A DNA stretch of 64,000 nucleotides from Actinomadura citrea (GCF_013409045.1 NZ_JACCBT010000001.1:6262001-6326000), one strand, 5' to 3'; shown: positions 51,523 through 60,272, numbered from the stretch's first letter. The notes: generated by a model from the sequence alone, not told the origin. Made by a program: numbers and translations.

Positions 51523-53246
51523 GCCGGCGGCTGGGTCTCGGACGGCTCGTCGACGGTGGGCGCCGGGTTGTGCATGCGTGCCCACGCGGCGGCCTGGGCC
51601 TGCGGGTCCTCGATCTCGCCGACGATGCCGATCGCCTGCGTGAGCTTGCGGTTCTGGAGCTCGGCGGCGTCGATGGTGGTCGACTGGAGCTCCTGGTTGT
51701 AGCAGTCGAGGGCCTCGCCTCCGCCGAGCAGCGCCTCGGCGATCACGGCCGGGGTCGGCAGCACGTACCGCTCGACGTTCTTGATGACGCCCGGCACGCT
51801 GATGCTCCCGACCTCGTCGCGCAGGTCCGGCCGCCGGCGGATGTACACGATGCGCTCGGTCTTTCCCGTCAGGTCGCAGGGGGCCTCGCGCTCCACCTTC
51901 TCCAGGAAGCGGACGGCCCGGCCCTCGTAGTTGAAGACCGCGCAGTACGGCTGCAGGATCCGCTTTCGCACGGCGGCGACGTGCTCGGCGGACACGAGCT
52001 GCGGGAGCACGTCGTCGAGCTGCCCGAGCTCGATGAGCCGGACGGACTCCGGGTAGCCGTTGGAGAACAGCACCTTGACGTCATGGAGGTACGTCACGGT
52101 GTCGTAGGCCTGCAGCAGCTGCCGGAACACGATGTTCAGCACCCGGCTGTGGTTGATGTTCGCGATCTGCCGAACGGTGGTCGTCGACTCCCCGGTGCCG
52201 ACGGTGGCGCTCGTGGTCGTGTTGACCTCGACCTGCCGCGACGAGCTGCTGGTCTCCACATGCGAGCTGAGCGCATGGTTGATCGCCTGGGTGTTGATCT
52301 CGCTGGTCATCGCCACGGTCGTGGCGTCGCTCTGCGAGCCGCTGTGCTCGGCGCCGAAGCCGAGCTCGACGAGGCCGAAGAGGTCGATGCCCACGCCGAA
52401 GTTCACGCCGCCCCCCGTGGTGCTCGACTGCGTGCTCGATGTCGCGCTTCCGAGCGTCGTGCCGATCTGCTCCTCGACCAGCGACTCCATCTCGTCGGCA
52501 GCGGACTCGGTGAACGAGTCGAGGACGTTGGAGGACTCCGTGGCCGTCGTCTCCTCGTCGCGGTAGGTGGCGAGCGTGATCGTCGTGGACTCCCCCGGGA
52601 ACAGCGACGTCGTCGACAGCGTCCGGCCCGCGCCGTAGTCGCCGAGGTAGGAGCACACGCGGTAGTACTCGATCACCGCGAGCCGGGCGACCGGCCGCAC
52701 CGGCTGCGGCAGGAACTTGATCTGCAGGTCGCCGCTGAAGCCCGTCGTGACCATCGGCCGCAGGCGGTCCTCGACGGCGCGCACGAGGTGAGACGCCGTA
52801 TAGGTCGGCTTGGCCGCGACCCGCCGGCGGGTGGGGCGCGTCGGAGGGCTGCTCGCGGCCGGGACGCGGACGCGCCCGGCCGGCTGCGGGAGACGGGCGG
52901 ACGCGATGCGCGGCGCCCGCGAGATCTGGTCGGGGGACGCGGCCGGCTGGAGGATCGCCGGGATGCGGGGGTCGAGCAGCTGGGACGTGAGCTGCGGCGA
53001 GAGCGTCCCCTTGACGATGTCGTCGATGAGGTCGTCGGGGTTCGGCACCGGCACCTTCCACCAATGCACCTCCGGCTCCGCCGTCACCTCGTCGCGGAAC
53101 CACGACGGGTCGATGCCGAGGGGAATGGACCCCTGTGCCGAGAAGCAGCCGCCCTGCGGGAGGTTGTAGTTGAGCACCGGCGCCTCGCCGCCCCCGAGCC
53201 GGATGAGCGGTTCGCCCGTCCCGCAGTTCGTCGTCGGTGTCGGCAT
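51519..53246 (-). CDS. Ser/Thr-rich protein, partner of the nuclease-signature gene
   Basis: A 575-residue protein with no family I recognise. Residues 1-110 are compact with two Cys, 110-150 are Pro/Arg-rich linker, 150-230 are mixed, and 262-358 are strikingly Ser/Thr/Gly-rich with alternating pattern around a short apolar core (VNFGVGIDLFGLVELGFG). Such alternation resembles the membrane-inserting hairpin of beta pore-forming toxins; this is a weak analogy. The C-terminal third is helical. The ATG at 53246 has gggagg 6 bases upstream. It overlaps the next gene by four bases, so the two form an operon. Confidence 0.6.
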   Translation of the reverse strand: MPTPTTNCGTGEPLIRLGGGEAPVLNYNLPQGGCFSAQGSIPLGIDPSWFRDEVTAEPEVHWWKVPVPNPDDLIDDIVKGTLSPQLTSQLLDPRIPAILQPAASPDQISRAPRIASARLPQPAGRVRVPAASSPPTRPTRRRVAAKPTYTASHLVRAVEDRLRPMVTTGFSGDLQIKFLPQPVRPVARLAVIEYYRVCSYLGDYGAGRTLSTTSLFPGESTTITLATYRDEETTATESSNVLDSFTESAADEMESLVEEQIGTTLGSATSSTQSSTTGGGVNFGVGIDLFGLVELGFGAEHSGSQSDATTVAMTSEINTQAINHALSSHVETSSSSRQVEVNTTTSATVGTGESTTTVRQIANINHSRVLNIVFRQLLQAYDTVTYLHDVKVLFSNGYPESVRLIELGQLDDVLPQLVSAEHVAAVRKRILQPYCAVFNYEGRAVRFLEKVEREAPCDLTGKTERIVYIRRRPDLRDEVGSISVPGVIKNVERYVLPTPAVIAEALLGGGEALDCYNQELQSTTIDAAELQNRKLTQAIGIVGEIEDPQAQAAAWARMHNPAPTVDEPSETQPPA

Positions 53247-53590
53247 GGTGGCCTCCCTGTCGTCGTGGCCGGGTCGGCCGTTTCGGGTCGCCCCTCACGG
53301 ATTCCCACTCCGCCAAGAGCTCCCGGACGTCCCGGGATCGACGGCGAGCCGAGATGGCTTCGGCGGCACGCTCGTTGAACTACCCCCGTGCACCTCACCC
53401 CGGACAGCCCTGACGTGACCAGATGAGGACTGAGGTGCGGTCCTCATCGCGAATCGTCAGGGCCCGGGATCGGGGTGGGGGTTCTGGCGCCAGGTTTCGC
53501 GAGAAGTCCCTTGGCATAGGGGTTTTTCGCATTCTGCGCGGCTCCGCGAAGCTACGATCGGAGCAAGATCTCCTGAGCGTTGAGGTGCAC

Positions 53591-54391
53591 ATGGCCGAGT
53601 CGTCCCCGCAGATTCCCACCGGCGTTCCGACCGCGGCACGCGTCTACGACGTGATGCTCGGCGGCAAGGACAACTACGCGGTGGACCGGACCGTGGCCGA
53701 GGCCAGCCTCGCGATCATGCCGGAGCTGCGGGACATCGCCCTGCACAACCGCGCGATTCTGCACCGGGTCGTCCGCTACCTCGCCGCGGAGGAGGGGATC
53801 ACGCAGTTCCTCGACCTGGGATCGGGATTGCCGACCGTCCGCAACACCCACGAGGTCGCCCAGGAGGTCAACCCGCAGGCTCACGTGGTGTACGTCGACA
53901 TCGACCCGATCGTGCTGGCGCACGGCCGCGCGATCCTGGCCGACAACGCCAACACCACCGTGGTGACCGCCGACATCCGCAGGCCCGCCGAACTCCTCGG
54001 CCGTCCGGAGGTCCGCGCGCTCATCGACTTCGAGCAGCCCGTCTGCGTGATGCTCGTCGGCATCCTGCACCACCTCGGCGACGAGGAGAATCCCGGCCAG
54101 ATCGTCCAGGTACTGCGGGACGCGATGCCCAGCGGCTCCTTCTTCTTCATCACCAACTTCACCCGCCTGGGCGACGCGCCCGAGTCCGTCGCACTGGAGA
54201 AGCAACTCTTGGAGCAGCTCGGCACCGGCCGCGTCCGCACCCCTGCCGAGCTGGCCACCTTCTTCGACGGCTTCGAGATCCTGCCGCCCGGCCTCGTCCC
54301 GCTCCCGCTGTGGCGCCCCGACGAGCCCGTCCTGGACGCCAGCACCGTCGACGTCCGCTTCATGACAGGCGGCGTCGGCCGCAAGCCCTGA
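53591..54391 (+). CDS. DUF574-type SAM-dependent methyltransferase
   Basis: A 266-residue protein of the actinobacterial DUF574 (Methyltransf_19) family: PTAARVYDVMLGGKDNYAVD at the N-terminus, the SAM motif FLDLGSGLPT and VVYVDIDPIVLAHG. The ATG at 53591 follows gagg; the upstream open frame to 53423 is not conserved. These proteins are numerous in streptomycete-like genomes and their substrates are unknown. A second copy lies at 58468-59265. Confidence 0.85.
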   Translation: MAESSPQIPTGVPTAARVYDVMLGGKDNYAVDRTVAEASLAIMPELRDIALHNRAILHRVVRYLAAEEGITQFLDLGSGLPTVRNTHEVAQEVNPQAHVVYVDIDPIVLAHGRAILADNANTTVVTADIRRPAELLGRPEVRALIDFEQPVCVMLVGILHHLGDEENPGQIVQVLRDAMPSGSFFFITNFTRLGDAPESVALEKQLLEQLGTGRVRTPAELATFFDGFEILPPGLVPLPLWRPDEPVLDASTVDVRFMTGGVGRKP

Positions 54392-54511
54392 CCCTTCGTA
54401 GGGCGGGCATGGCCCCGAGCGGACGCGCCAGGACCCGCTTCGAACGAGGTGACATGCCCGGGCCGCTCGCCGGGTCCTGTAGGGACGTGGCCGGCCGCCC
54501 CTCCGGCCTGA

Positions 54512-54847
54512 TCAGGCCCCTTCTTGGTCGTCGACCTGTGATCCGTCGGTCAGGGGATAGGAGTTGTAGGTCTTGACCCTGGTGGCCGCGTTGTGGTCGC
54601 CCGCGCGGTCCAGGCGGATGTAGGTCACCGGTTCGTCGGGGTCGGCCTGGCCGATCGCCTTGGTGACGGCGTCGAGCAGCTCGGCCGCGGTGATGCCCGT
54701 GAACTCGTCGATGCGGACGGGTTCGGTCCGGCCGAAGACGTTGGCCCACAGGACGCCTGATCTGTTGGTCTCCGCCGCCCGGTAGTCCGGCGAGCCGTCG
54801 GAGACGAAGAGCGCGGTGAGGTGGTCAGCACGGATGATCTTTGACAT
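54512..54847 (-). CDS. Hypothetical protein
   Basis: About 111 residues from the ATG at 54847 (other starts at 54871 and 54895 are possible). The sequence ADHLTALFVSDGSPDYRAAE, then VLWANVFGRTEPVRIDEF, has the even composition of a folded alpha/beta protein and no membrane segment. I do not recognise the family. No ribosome site is clear for any start, so the 5' end is unsure. Confidence 0.5.
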   Translation of the reverse strand: MSKIIRADHLTALFVSDGSPDYRAAETNRSGVLWANVFGRTEPVRIDEFTGITAAELLDAVTKAIGQADPDEPVTYIRLDRAGDHNAATRVKTYNSYPLTDGSQVDDQEGA

Positions 54848-54989
54848 CGAGGCGCAGATCCAGATCCGGGACATGGGGAGCACGATCTCAATCATGGACG
54901 GGTGCGGGGTTCGGGGAGGGACGCCGTACTCGGCGCCGTACCCGGCGGCGACTCGCTGATCGCCGCATGGGGACGGCGGCGGAATCCCC

Positions 54990-55076
54990 TCAGTCCTTGC
55001 TCTGGAACGTCTTCCACGCGATGACGGCGACGATGCCGATAGCAATACCGAAGATCATCAACGTTGCCGTGTTCAT
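54990..55076 (-). CDS. Tiny single-helix membrane peptide
   Basis: A 28-codon frame with an excellent ribosome site (ggggaggg, 4-5 bases before the ATG at 55076). The product is Met-Asn-Thr plus one membrane helix (LMIFGIAIGIVAVIAW) and a charged tail KTFQSKD. Its codons (GGT ATT GCT) are less GC-biased than average. It lies between the hypothetical gene and two terminator-like hairpins. Function unknown; such peptides often modulate membrane complexes. Confidence 0.5.
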   Translation of the reverse strand: MNTATLMIFGIAIGIVAVIAWKTFQSKD

Positions 55077-55146
55077 TGTGCCCTCCCCGGCGCACCTGCC
55101 ACTGGTCGACGTCATTGGGGGGCGAGCGTATCCCACCGCCGTCTGC

Positions 55147-55166
55147 CGGGCTCGCTAACGAGCCCG
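55147..55166. terminator. 8-bp hairpin CGGGCTCG-CTAA
   Basis: A perfect 8-bp stem (55147-55154 with 55159-55166) with a CTAA loop. It lies upstream of the tiny peptide gene and beyond the larger hairpin of the SDR gene, so it may be a second stop for SDR transcripts. Confidence 0.5.
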
Positions 55167-55193
55167 CAGCGGCGCTGGCGCCCCTCCGGAACA

Positions 55194-55240
55194 TCAAAGG
55201 TCGGGTCCGAGGGCGGTAACGCCCCGAGCCCGACCTTTGA
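55194..55240 (-). terminator. Terminator of the SDR gene
   Basis: TCAAAGGTCGGG at 55194-55205 pairs perfectly with 55229-55240, and a nested GGGCG-GTAA-CGCCC hairpin lies within. The outer bases GGAAC/GTTCC extend it with one mismatch. It is 23 bases past the SDR stop codon. Confidence 0.75.
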
Positions 55241-55262
55241 GGTTCCGACCGCCTGAGGCGTC

Positions 55263-56030
55263 CTACCAGGGCAGCGGGCCGTCCTCGCCGAAGAAGCCGG
55301 CGGTCGGCCCGTCCGCGCCGAGCGTGGCCAGGCGCACCACGACGGCGGCGCCCTGCGCGGGGGTGAGGTGCCCGGTGTGGTCGTTGCTGTCGGTGTCGAC
55401 GAAGCCCGGGGCGGCGGCGTTGACGAGCACGCCGTCCTTCCGCAGCTCGTTGGCGTACTGGACGGTGAGCGCGTTCAGCGCCGCCTTGGACGGCGTGTAG
55501 GCCGCCGACGGCAGCAGCGCCGCGAAGGGTCCGTCCGGATCACTGGTGAGGGCCAGCGACCCGGCGTGGCTGCTGACGTTGACGACGCGCGCCGCCGGCG
55601 ACCGCCGCAGCAGCGGCAGCATGGCGTTGGTCACCGCGATCACGCCGAAGACGTTGGTCGCGAACACCGCCCGGACCATCTCCAGATCGACGGAACTGGG
55701 GATCTGGTCGACGGCGTCCCGGGGCGCCACCCGTCCCGAGCCGGTGATTCCCGCGTTGTTGACCAGAACGTCGAGGATCCCGTAACGCTCCTCGATCAGC
55801 TTCGCGGCCTCCTGGACGGTGGCCGTGTCGGTGACGTCCAGGAGGACCGCGTGGGCGTCGCCTCCCGCCTCGCGCAGCGCCGCGGCGGTCTCCTGTCCGC
55901 GCCGCCGGTCCCGCGCACCGACCAGGACCGTCATGCCCCGGCCTGCGAGCCCCTCGGCGACCGCCCGGCCGATACCCTTGTTCGCCCCGGTGACCATCGC
56001 CACCGTCCGGCGCCCGGCGGCCTCGTTCAT
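55263..56030 (-). CDS. Short-chain dehydrogenase/reductase
   Basis: A 255-residue classical SDR. TGANKGIG (residues 14-21) is the Rossmann glycine motif, NNAGI the structural NNAG, and YTPSK the catalytic Tyr-x3-Lys, with the Ser in VNVSSHAG before it. The ATG at 56030 follows gggagc. It is divergent from the ECF41/SigJ sigma factor gene; ECF41 factors are typically encoded beside oxidoreductases or carboxymuconolactone decarboxylases that they may control, which fits this pairing. Substrate unknown. Confidence 0.88.
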   Translation of the reverse strand: MNEAAGRRTVAMVTGANKGIGRAVAEGLAGRGMTVLVGARDRRRGQETAAALREAGGDAHAVLLDVTDTATVQEAAKLIEERYGILDVLVNNAGITGSGRVAPRDAVDQIPSSVDLEMVRAVFATNVFGVIAVTNAMLPLLRRSPAARVVNVSSHAGSLALTSDPDGPFAALLPSAAYTPSKAALNALTVQYANELRKDGVLVNAAAPGFVDTDSNDHTGHLTPAQGAAVVVRLATLGADGPTAGFFGEDGPLPW

Positions 56031-56146
56031 GATCAAGCTCCCGTCTCGTGGCCAGCGCGTCTCTTCCCGCGGCTCTGGACACGAGATGACGCCCGCCCCC
56101 TCGCCCGTGACTGCGCCCGCGTGTGACGTGTGCCACTGATCCCGGG

Positions 56147-56173
56147 TGTCACAGATGGACGGGGCCGGGCGTC
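56147..56173 (+). promoter_or_regulatory. ECF41-type promoter upstream of the sigma factor
   Basis: TGTCACA at 56147-56153 and CGTC at 56170-56173 with a 16-base spacer match the promoter described for ECF41 sigma factors. It sits 38 bases before the sigma factor start, so the gene is probably autoregulated. I did not find an equally good copy facing the SDR gene. Confidence 0.75.
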
Positions 56174-56210
56174 CTGTGCACAGCACGGAACGCGCAACGG
56201 GAAGAGGGAC

Positions 56211-57113
56211 ATGGACGGACGATCGAAGGGCACGGCCGCCGGCCGCATGGACACCGCCACCGAGGCGTTCGTCGCCCATCGCAACCTGCTGTTCACCGTC
56301 GCCTACGAGATGCTCGGCTCGGCCGCCGACGCCGAGGACGTCCTGCAGGAGACCTGGCTGCGGTGGACGGGCGTCGACCTCGAAACGGTGCGGGATCCCC
56401 GCGCGTACCTGGTGCGGGCCACCACACGGCAGGCGCTCACCCGGCTGCGCACGCTGCGCCGGCGCAGGGAGTCCTATGTCGGGCCCTGGCTGCCCGAGCC
56501 GCTGCTGACCGCGCCCGACGTGGCCGAGGACGTCGAGCTGGCCGAGAGCCTCTCGATGGCGATGCTGATGGTGCTGGAGACCCTCGCGCCGACCGAGCGG
56601 GCGGTGTTCGTGCTGCGCGAGGTGTTCGGCCTGGACTACGGAGAGATCGCCCAGGCCGTCGGCAAGAACTCCGACGCGGTCCGCCAGATCGCCCACCGGG
56701 CCCGCAGGCACGTCGCCGCGCGCCGGCCCCGCGAAGCCGCCTCCCCGTCCGACACCCGGGCCGCGCTCCACGCCTTCCAGCGGGCGGTCGAGACCGGCGA
56801 CCTGCAGAACCTGCTCGACGTCCTCGCACCGGACGTCGTCCTGCTGACCGACGGCGGCGGAGTCGTCCAGGCCGCGCTGGCGCCCGTCGTGGGGGCCGAC
56901 GAGGTGGCCGACGTGCTCGCCCGGATCTCCGGCGCGGTCTCGCTACGGCCGACGCACGTCAACGGTCACCCCGCGCTGGTCCTCGGCCGCACCGGCGAGA
57001 TCGACACCGTCATCGCGACCCGCATCGACGACGGCCGTGTCACCGGCCTCTACGCCGTCCGCAACCCCGAAAAACTCTCCCGCATGACCGAGGAGACCCT
57101 TCTCCGCCGCTGA
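56211..57113 (+). CDS. sigJ: ECF41-family sigma factor with SnoaL-like C-terminal domain (SigJ-like)
   Basis: A 300-residue sigma factor. Region 2 (MDTATEAFVAHRNLLFTVAY and AEDVLQETWLRW) and region 4 (LAPTERAVFVLREVFGLDYG) are followed by a SnoaL-like domain from about residue 180. The three hallmark motifs of the group are present: WLPEP in the linker, DGGG and NPEKL at the end. The ATG at 56211 follows aagaggga. These sigma factors have no separate anti-sigma; the fused domain controls activity. The ECF41 promoter upstream indicates self-control. Confidence 0.9.
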   Translation: MDGRSKGTAAGRMDTATEAFVAHRNLLFTVAYEMLGSAADAEDVLQETWLRWTGVDLETVRDPRAYLVRATTRQALTRLRTLRRRRESYVGPWLPEPLLTAPDVAEDVELAESLSMAMLMVLETLAPTERAVFVLREVFGLDYGEIAQAVGKNSDAVRQIAHRARRHVAARRPREAASPSDTRAALHAFQRAVETGDLQNLLDVLAPDVVLLTDGGGVVQAALAPVVGADEVADVLARISGAVSLRPTHVNGHPALVLGRTGEIDTVIATRIDDGRVTGLYAVRNPEKLSRMTEETLLRR

Positions 57114-57182
57114 CGAGCGGGAGGCCCGCCACGCGCTCAGGACACGACTGCGCGCATCCACTCCCCAGCACCCGGTAGTCGG

Positions 57183-57205
57183 CCCCGGTGACTCTCCTAC
57201 CGGGG
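57183..57205. terminator. Hairpin between the convergent sigma and TetR genes
   Basis: CCCCGGT (57183-57189) pairs with ACCGGGG (57199-57205) across a 9-base loop, in the 197-base gap between the two convergent stop codons. Moderate strength. Confidence 0.4.
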
Positions 57206-57310
57206 TCGACCCGATGCGCGAGGGCGGTCCGTCGACGTCGAGGAAGAGCAGCGGCCGCCGCGAGGGTCCGGCCGCGGGCGCACCCTAGCGGGAATCGGTG
57301 GATCCGGCGG

Positions 57311-57910
57311 TCAGTGCGCGGCGGGTTCGGGGGGACGGGTGGGGGCGTCCAAGGCTGTGGTGACGGCCTCGTCGACCGCGGCGCGGACCGCGGCCGGGTC
57401 GTCGAGGTCGAAGCCGACGGAGAGGCCGTCTCTGAGCAGCATGAGGACGTGGGCGGTGCGGTCGGGTTCGGGGTGGCCGGCGGCGACCAGCAGGTCGCGG
57501 AACAGGCTCCGGCACCACTCCCGGTGCTCGTCTATCGCCCGGCGCACCGGGTGGGCCGGGTCGGGGTACTCGGCGGCGGCGTTGATGAACGGGCAGCCGC
57601 GGTAGGCGGCGGAGGAGCCGAAGGTGCACATCCGCTCGAACGCCGTGAGGATCGCCTCGCGGGGCGTGGCGGAGTCGGGCATGTCGGCGATGCCGCGCTG
57701 CCGCAGGCTCTGCTCGGTGATGTAGACGCGGACGAGGTCGTCCTTGCTCGGAAAGTGATGGTAGAAGGTCGCCTTCGCCACGCCGGCCTCGGCGATGATC
57801 CGGTCGATGCCCACGGCGTGCACGCCCTCGGCGTAGAACAGTCGCGTCGCGGTGTCGAAGACGCGGGACCAGGCCGCGCTCCGGCGAGGCGCCGAGGATG
57901 TCGTGGTCAC
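57311..57910 (-). CDS. TetR-family regulator, divergent from ohr
   Basis: A 199-residue TetR protein: HTH segment IIAEAGVAKATFYHHFPSKDDL near residues 38-59, then a C-terminal domain with YRGCPFINAAAEYPDP, typical of the YcdC/AcrR-like group. The GTG at 57910 follows aagg. Two palindromes lie between it and ohr. Ohr genes are more often controlled by the MarR protein OhrR; a TetR partner here implies a different inducer. Confidence 0.87.
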   Translation of the reverse strand: MTTTSSAPRRSAAWSRVFDTATRLFYAEGVHAVGIDRIIAEAGVAKATFYHHFPSKDDLVRVYITEQSLRQRGIADMPDSATPREAILTAFERMCTFGSSAAYRGCPFINAAAEYPDPAHPVRRAIDEHREWCRSLFRDLLVAAGHPEPDRTAHVLMLLRDGLSVGFDLDDPAAVRAAVDEAVTTALDAPTRPPEPAAH

Positions 57911-57928
57911 ACCTTGACGCTACCAGAC

Positions 57929-57967
57929 AGACCGGTCTAGGCTCCGAAATGCAGACAGATCTGTCTG
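57929..57967. promoter_or_regulatory. Two palindromic operators between TetR and ohr
   Basis: AGACCGGTCT (57929-57938) and CAGACAGATCTGTCTG (57952-57967) are both perfect palindromes sharing AGAC/GTCT ends. Their placement over the divergent promoters fits repression of both genes by the TetR protein. Confidence 0.7.
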
Positions 57968-57987
57968 TCTATGGGAAGGGACAGTTC

Positions 57988-58398
57988 ATGCGGCAGTACA
58001 CGACCACCGCCACCGCCACCGGGCGCGACGGGCGCGCGTTCAGTTCCGACGGGCGGCTGGACCTCCGGCTGGCCCTGCAGAAGGAGCTCGGGGGCGACGG
58101 CGACGGCACGAACCCCGAGCAGCTGTTCGCGGCCGGGTACGCCGCGTGCTTCGCCAGCGCGATGCAGCTGGTGGCGCGGAAGCAGAAGATCGACGTCTCC
58201 GGCATGTCGGTGACCGCGGAGGTCGGTCTCAGCCCGAACGGCTCGGGCGGCTTCCAGCTCGACGTCAAACTGCTGGTGAAGCTGCCCGACGCCCTCGGCG
58301 CGGAGACCAAGCGGCAGCTCGTCGAGACCACCCACCAGGTGTGCCCCTACTCCAACGCCACCCGCGGCAACATCCCGGTGGAACTGGCGACGGCCTGA
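57988..58398 (+). CDS. ohr: Organic hydroperoxide resistance protein (Ohr/OsmC family)
   Basis: A 136-residue thiol peroxidase. The redox pair is Cys54 (AAGYAACFASA) and Cys119 (HQVCPYSNATRGN), and the ending NIPVEL is Ohr-like rather than OsmC-like. It reduces organic hydroperoxides using lipoylated or dithiol donors. The ATG at 57988 follows gggaaggga. Under likely control of the divergent TetR gene. Confidence 0.9.
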   Translation: MRQYTTTATATGRDGRAFSSDGRLDLRLALQKELGGDGDGTNPEQLFAAGYAACFASAMQLVARKQKIDVSGMSVTAEVGLSPNGSGGFQLDVKLLVKLPDALGAETKRQLVETTHQVCPYSNATRGNIPVELATA

Positions 58399-58408
58399 CC
58401 GGTGGCCG

Positions 58409-58456
58409 GGCCGGACGAGGCGGTCGGCCGGTTCCGGCCGACCGCCTCGTCCGGCC
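58409..58456. terminator. 22-bp perfect hairpin between convergent genes
   Basis: A perfect 22-bp stem (58409-58430 with 58435-58456) and a GTTC loop lie between the stop codons of ohr and the convergent methyltransferase. It would end transcription from both sides. Confidence 0.85.
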
Positions 58457-58467
58457 GCGCCGCCCGG

Positions 58468-59265
58468 TCAGGCCTTGCGGGCGACCCCGCAGAGGGTCGA
58501 GGTGCTCGGCGTCTCACCGAACGGGCTCGGCTCCGGGCGCCACTTCTCGCACGCCACCACGCCGGGCTCGACCAGCTCGAATCCGTCGAAGTACCCGGCG
58601 ATCTGCTCGGGGCGGCGCAGCCGGTACGGGACGGCGCCGGTGTCGTCGTACTCCTGCTGCGCCTTGTTGTGGGCCTCGTCGGTGTCGGTGTCGTCGTAGA
58701 GGGCGAGGTGGCTGCCGGAGGGCAGGCCGCCCATCAGCGTCCGGACGATGTGCAGGATCTCGTCGTAGGAGTCGACGTGCCCGAGGACGCCCATCAGCAT
58801 CAGGGCGATCGGGCGGTCGAAGTCGAGCCTGCCCCGGGCGACCCGGAGGATCTGCTCGGGATTCCGCATGTCGGACTCGATGTAGCTGGTCTCGCCCTCG
58901 GGACGGCTCGTCAGCAGGGCGTGCGCGTGGGACAGCACGAGCGGGTCGTTGTCGACATACACGATGCGCGCCTCGGGCGCGACGCGCTGCGCCACCTCGT
59001 GGGTGTTGTCGACGGTGGGCAGCCCGGTGCCGACGTCCAGGAACTGGCGGACGCCCGCCTCCCCCGCCAGGTACCGGACGGCGCGGGCCAGGAAGTGCCG
59101 GCCGGTCCGCGCGATGTCCACGATCCCCGGGTAGATGCTGACGTACTGTTCACCGGCCTCGCGGTCGACCGGGTAGTTGTCCTTGCCGCCGAGCCAGTAG
59201 TTCCATATCCGCGCGGAGTGCGGAACGGAGGTGTCGATCGCGTTGACCGGATCGTCGGCCATCAT
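58468..59265 (-). CDS. DUF574-type SAM-dependent methyltransferase
   Basis: A 265-residue member of the same family as 53591-54391: SARIWNYWLGGKDNYPVDRE, FLDVGTGLPT and IVYVDNDPLVLSHA are the matching blocks. The ATGATG at 59265 follows gggag. The two copies in this window are clearly different proteins, not a recent duplication. Substrate unknown. Confidence 0.87.
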   Translation of the reverse strand: MMADDPVNAIDTSVPHSARIWNYWLGGKDNYPVDREAGEQYVSIYPGIVDIARTGRHFLARAVRYLAGEAGVRQFLDVGTGLPTVDNTHEVAQRVAPEARIVYVDNDPLVLSHAHALLTSRPEGETSYIESDMRNPEQILRVARGRLDFDRPIALMLMGVLGHVDSYDEILHIVRTLMGGLPSGSHLALYDDTDTDEAHNKAQQEYDDTGAVPYRLRRPEQIAGYFDGFELVEPGVVACEKWRPEPSPFGETPSTSTLCGVARKA

Positions 59266-59354
59266 CTTCTCCCTACTGTGCTCCACCGGTGGTCGCGCAT
59301 AAAATAGATCATTCTTCCGGTGCCGCGACACCGACCGACGAAGCGAGGCCCTGG

Positions 59355-60218
59355 GTGCGTTTTCGGCGGCTTGCCTCGGTCGCGATGACCCTGCTAGTGC
59401 TCGCCGTGCTCGCCGTGCTCGCCGGATGCGGCGGTGCGGCGCCGCCCCGGGAGCAGCGGTCGCGCATGGAGGTCGTCCTTCTGGCCGGCGGCGGCGCCCA
59501 CGTCGATCTGTACGCGGCGGGACGGCTCCGGTCGGACGCCGAGGTGCGGGCGCTCGCGCAGCGGATCATCAGGGCGCTGTTCCCCGGCACCGGGAGCGTC
59601 CGCGTCCGCACCGGAAAAGGCCGCGGGGCGCCGTTCGCCCGCGCCGAGATCGACCGCGCCTACCGGACGGGACGCAGGCCGTTCCTGCGAATCGACACTT
59701 CCGCCGCGGCGCGCGAACTCGCCGCGCGGGGTTTCGACGACACCCTCATGAAATTGCGGCTGCCGCCGGTATCCGCGACGGCGGGTCCCGACAAATCTGG
59801 GAATCGCCTGTGGCACCTGCGCAAAGGCGTCCCGGCGCCGGTCATCCAGATCGGCATGAGGCCGGAGCCGGAACGCTGGTACGGCGTGATGGCGCTGCCC
59901 GTGCTGGGAGCGCTGGGCGTGGCGCTGGCCTTCTTCGTCCGGCGCCGCGCGCTGGCCGCGCCCGCGGCCGGGCTCGCCGTCGCCGCCGCCCTCCTGGCGC
60001 TGCCCCTGGGCGCGGGACGCCGCGGCGCCGACCTCGGCGTCGCCGGTCTGCTCGGCGGGAGGGCCCTGGACGTGGCGTCCGTCGCGCCGCTCACGGCCCT
60101 GCCCCTCGGCATGCCCGCCGCGATGCTGCTGGGCGCCATGGCGGTCCGGAGCCTGCGCGGCCCCGGCGCCCGGCACGGGCACGAGGCGCCGCCGCGCGAC
60201 ACCGGCGTGTTCTGGTGA
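59355..60218 (+). CDS. Membrane-anchored protein with lipoprotein-like signal
   Basis: A 287-residue protein. A hydrophobic N-terminus ends in VLAGC (lipobox-like), then a periplasmic or extracellular domain of about 150 residues without known motif, and three to four membrane segments from about residue 175 to 275 (ALPVLGALGVALAFFV and following). The GTG at 59355 follows gagg; the open frame extends to 59289. A lipobox and later membrane helices together are unusual. Function unknown. Confidence 0.6.
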   Translation: MRFRRLASVAMTLLVLAVLAVLAGCGGAAPPREQRSRMEVVLLAGGGAHVDLYAAGRLRSDAEVRALAQRIIRALFPGTGSVRVRTGKGRGAPFARAEIDRAYRTGRRPFLRIDTSAAARELAARGFDDTLMKLRLPPVSATAGPDKSGNRLWHLRKGVPAPVIQIGMRPEPERWYGVMALPVLGALGVALAFFVRRRALAAPAAGLAVAAALLALPLGAGRRGADLGVAGLLGGRALDVASVAPLTALPLGMPAAMLLGAMAVRSLRGPGARHGHEAPPRDTGVFW

Positions 60219-60272
60219 TCCTGCGCGTGACGGCATGCTCGCCCAGGGTCGATTGATCGTAAACTGAGGGTC

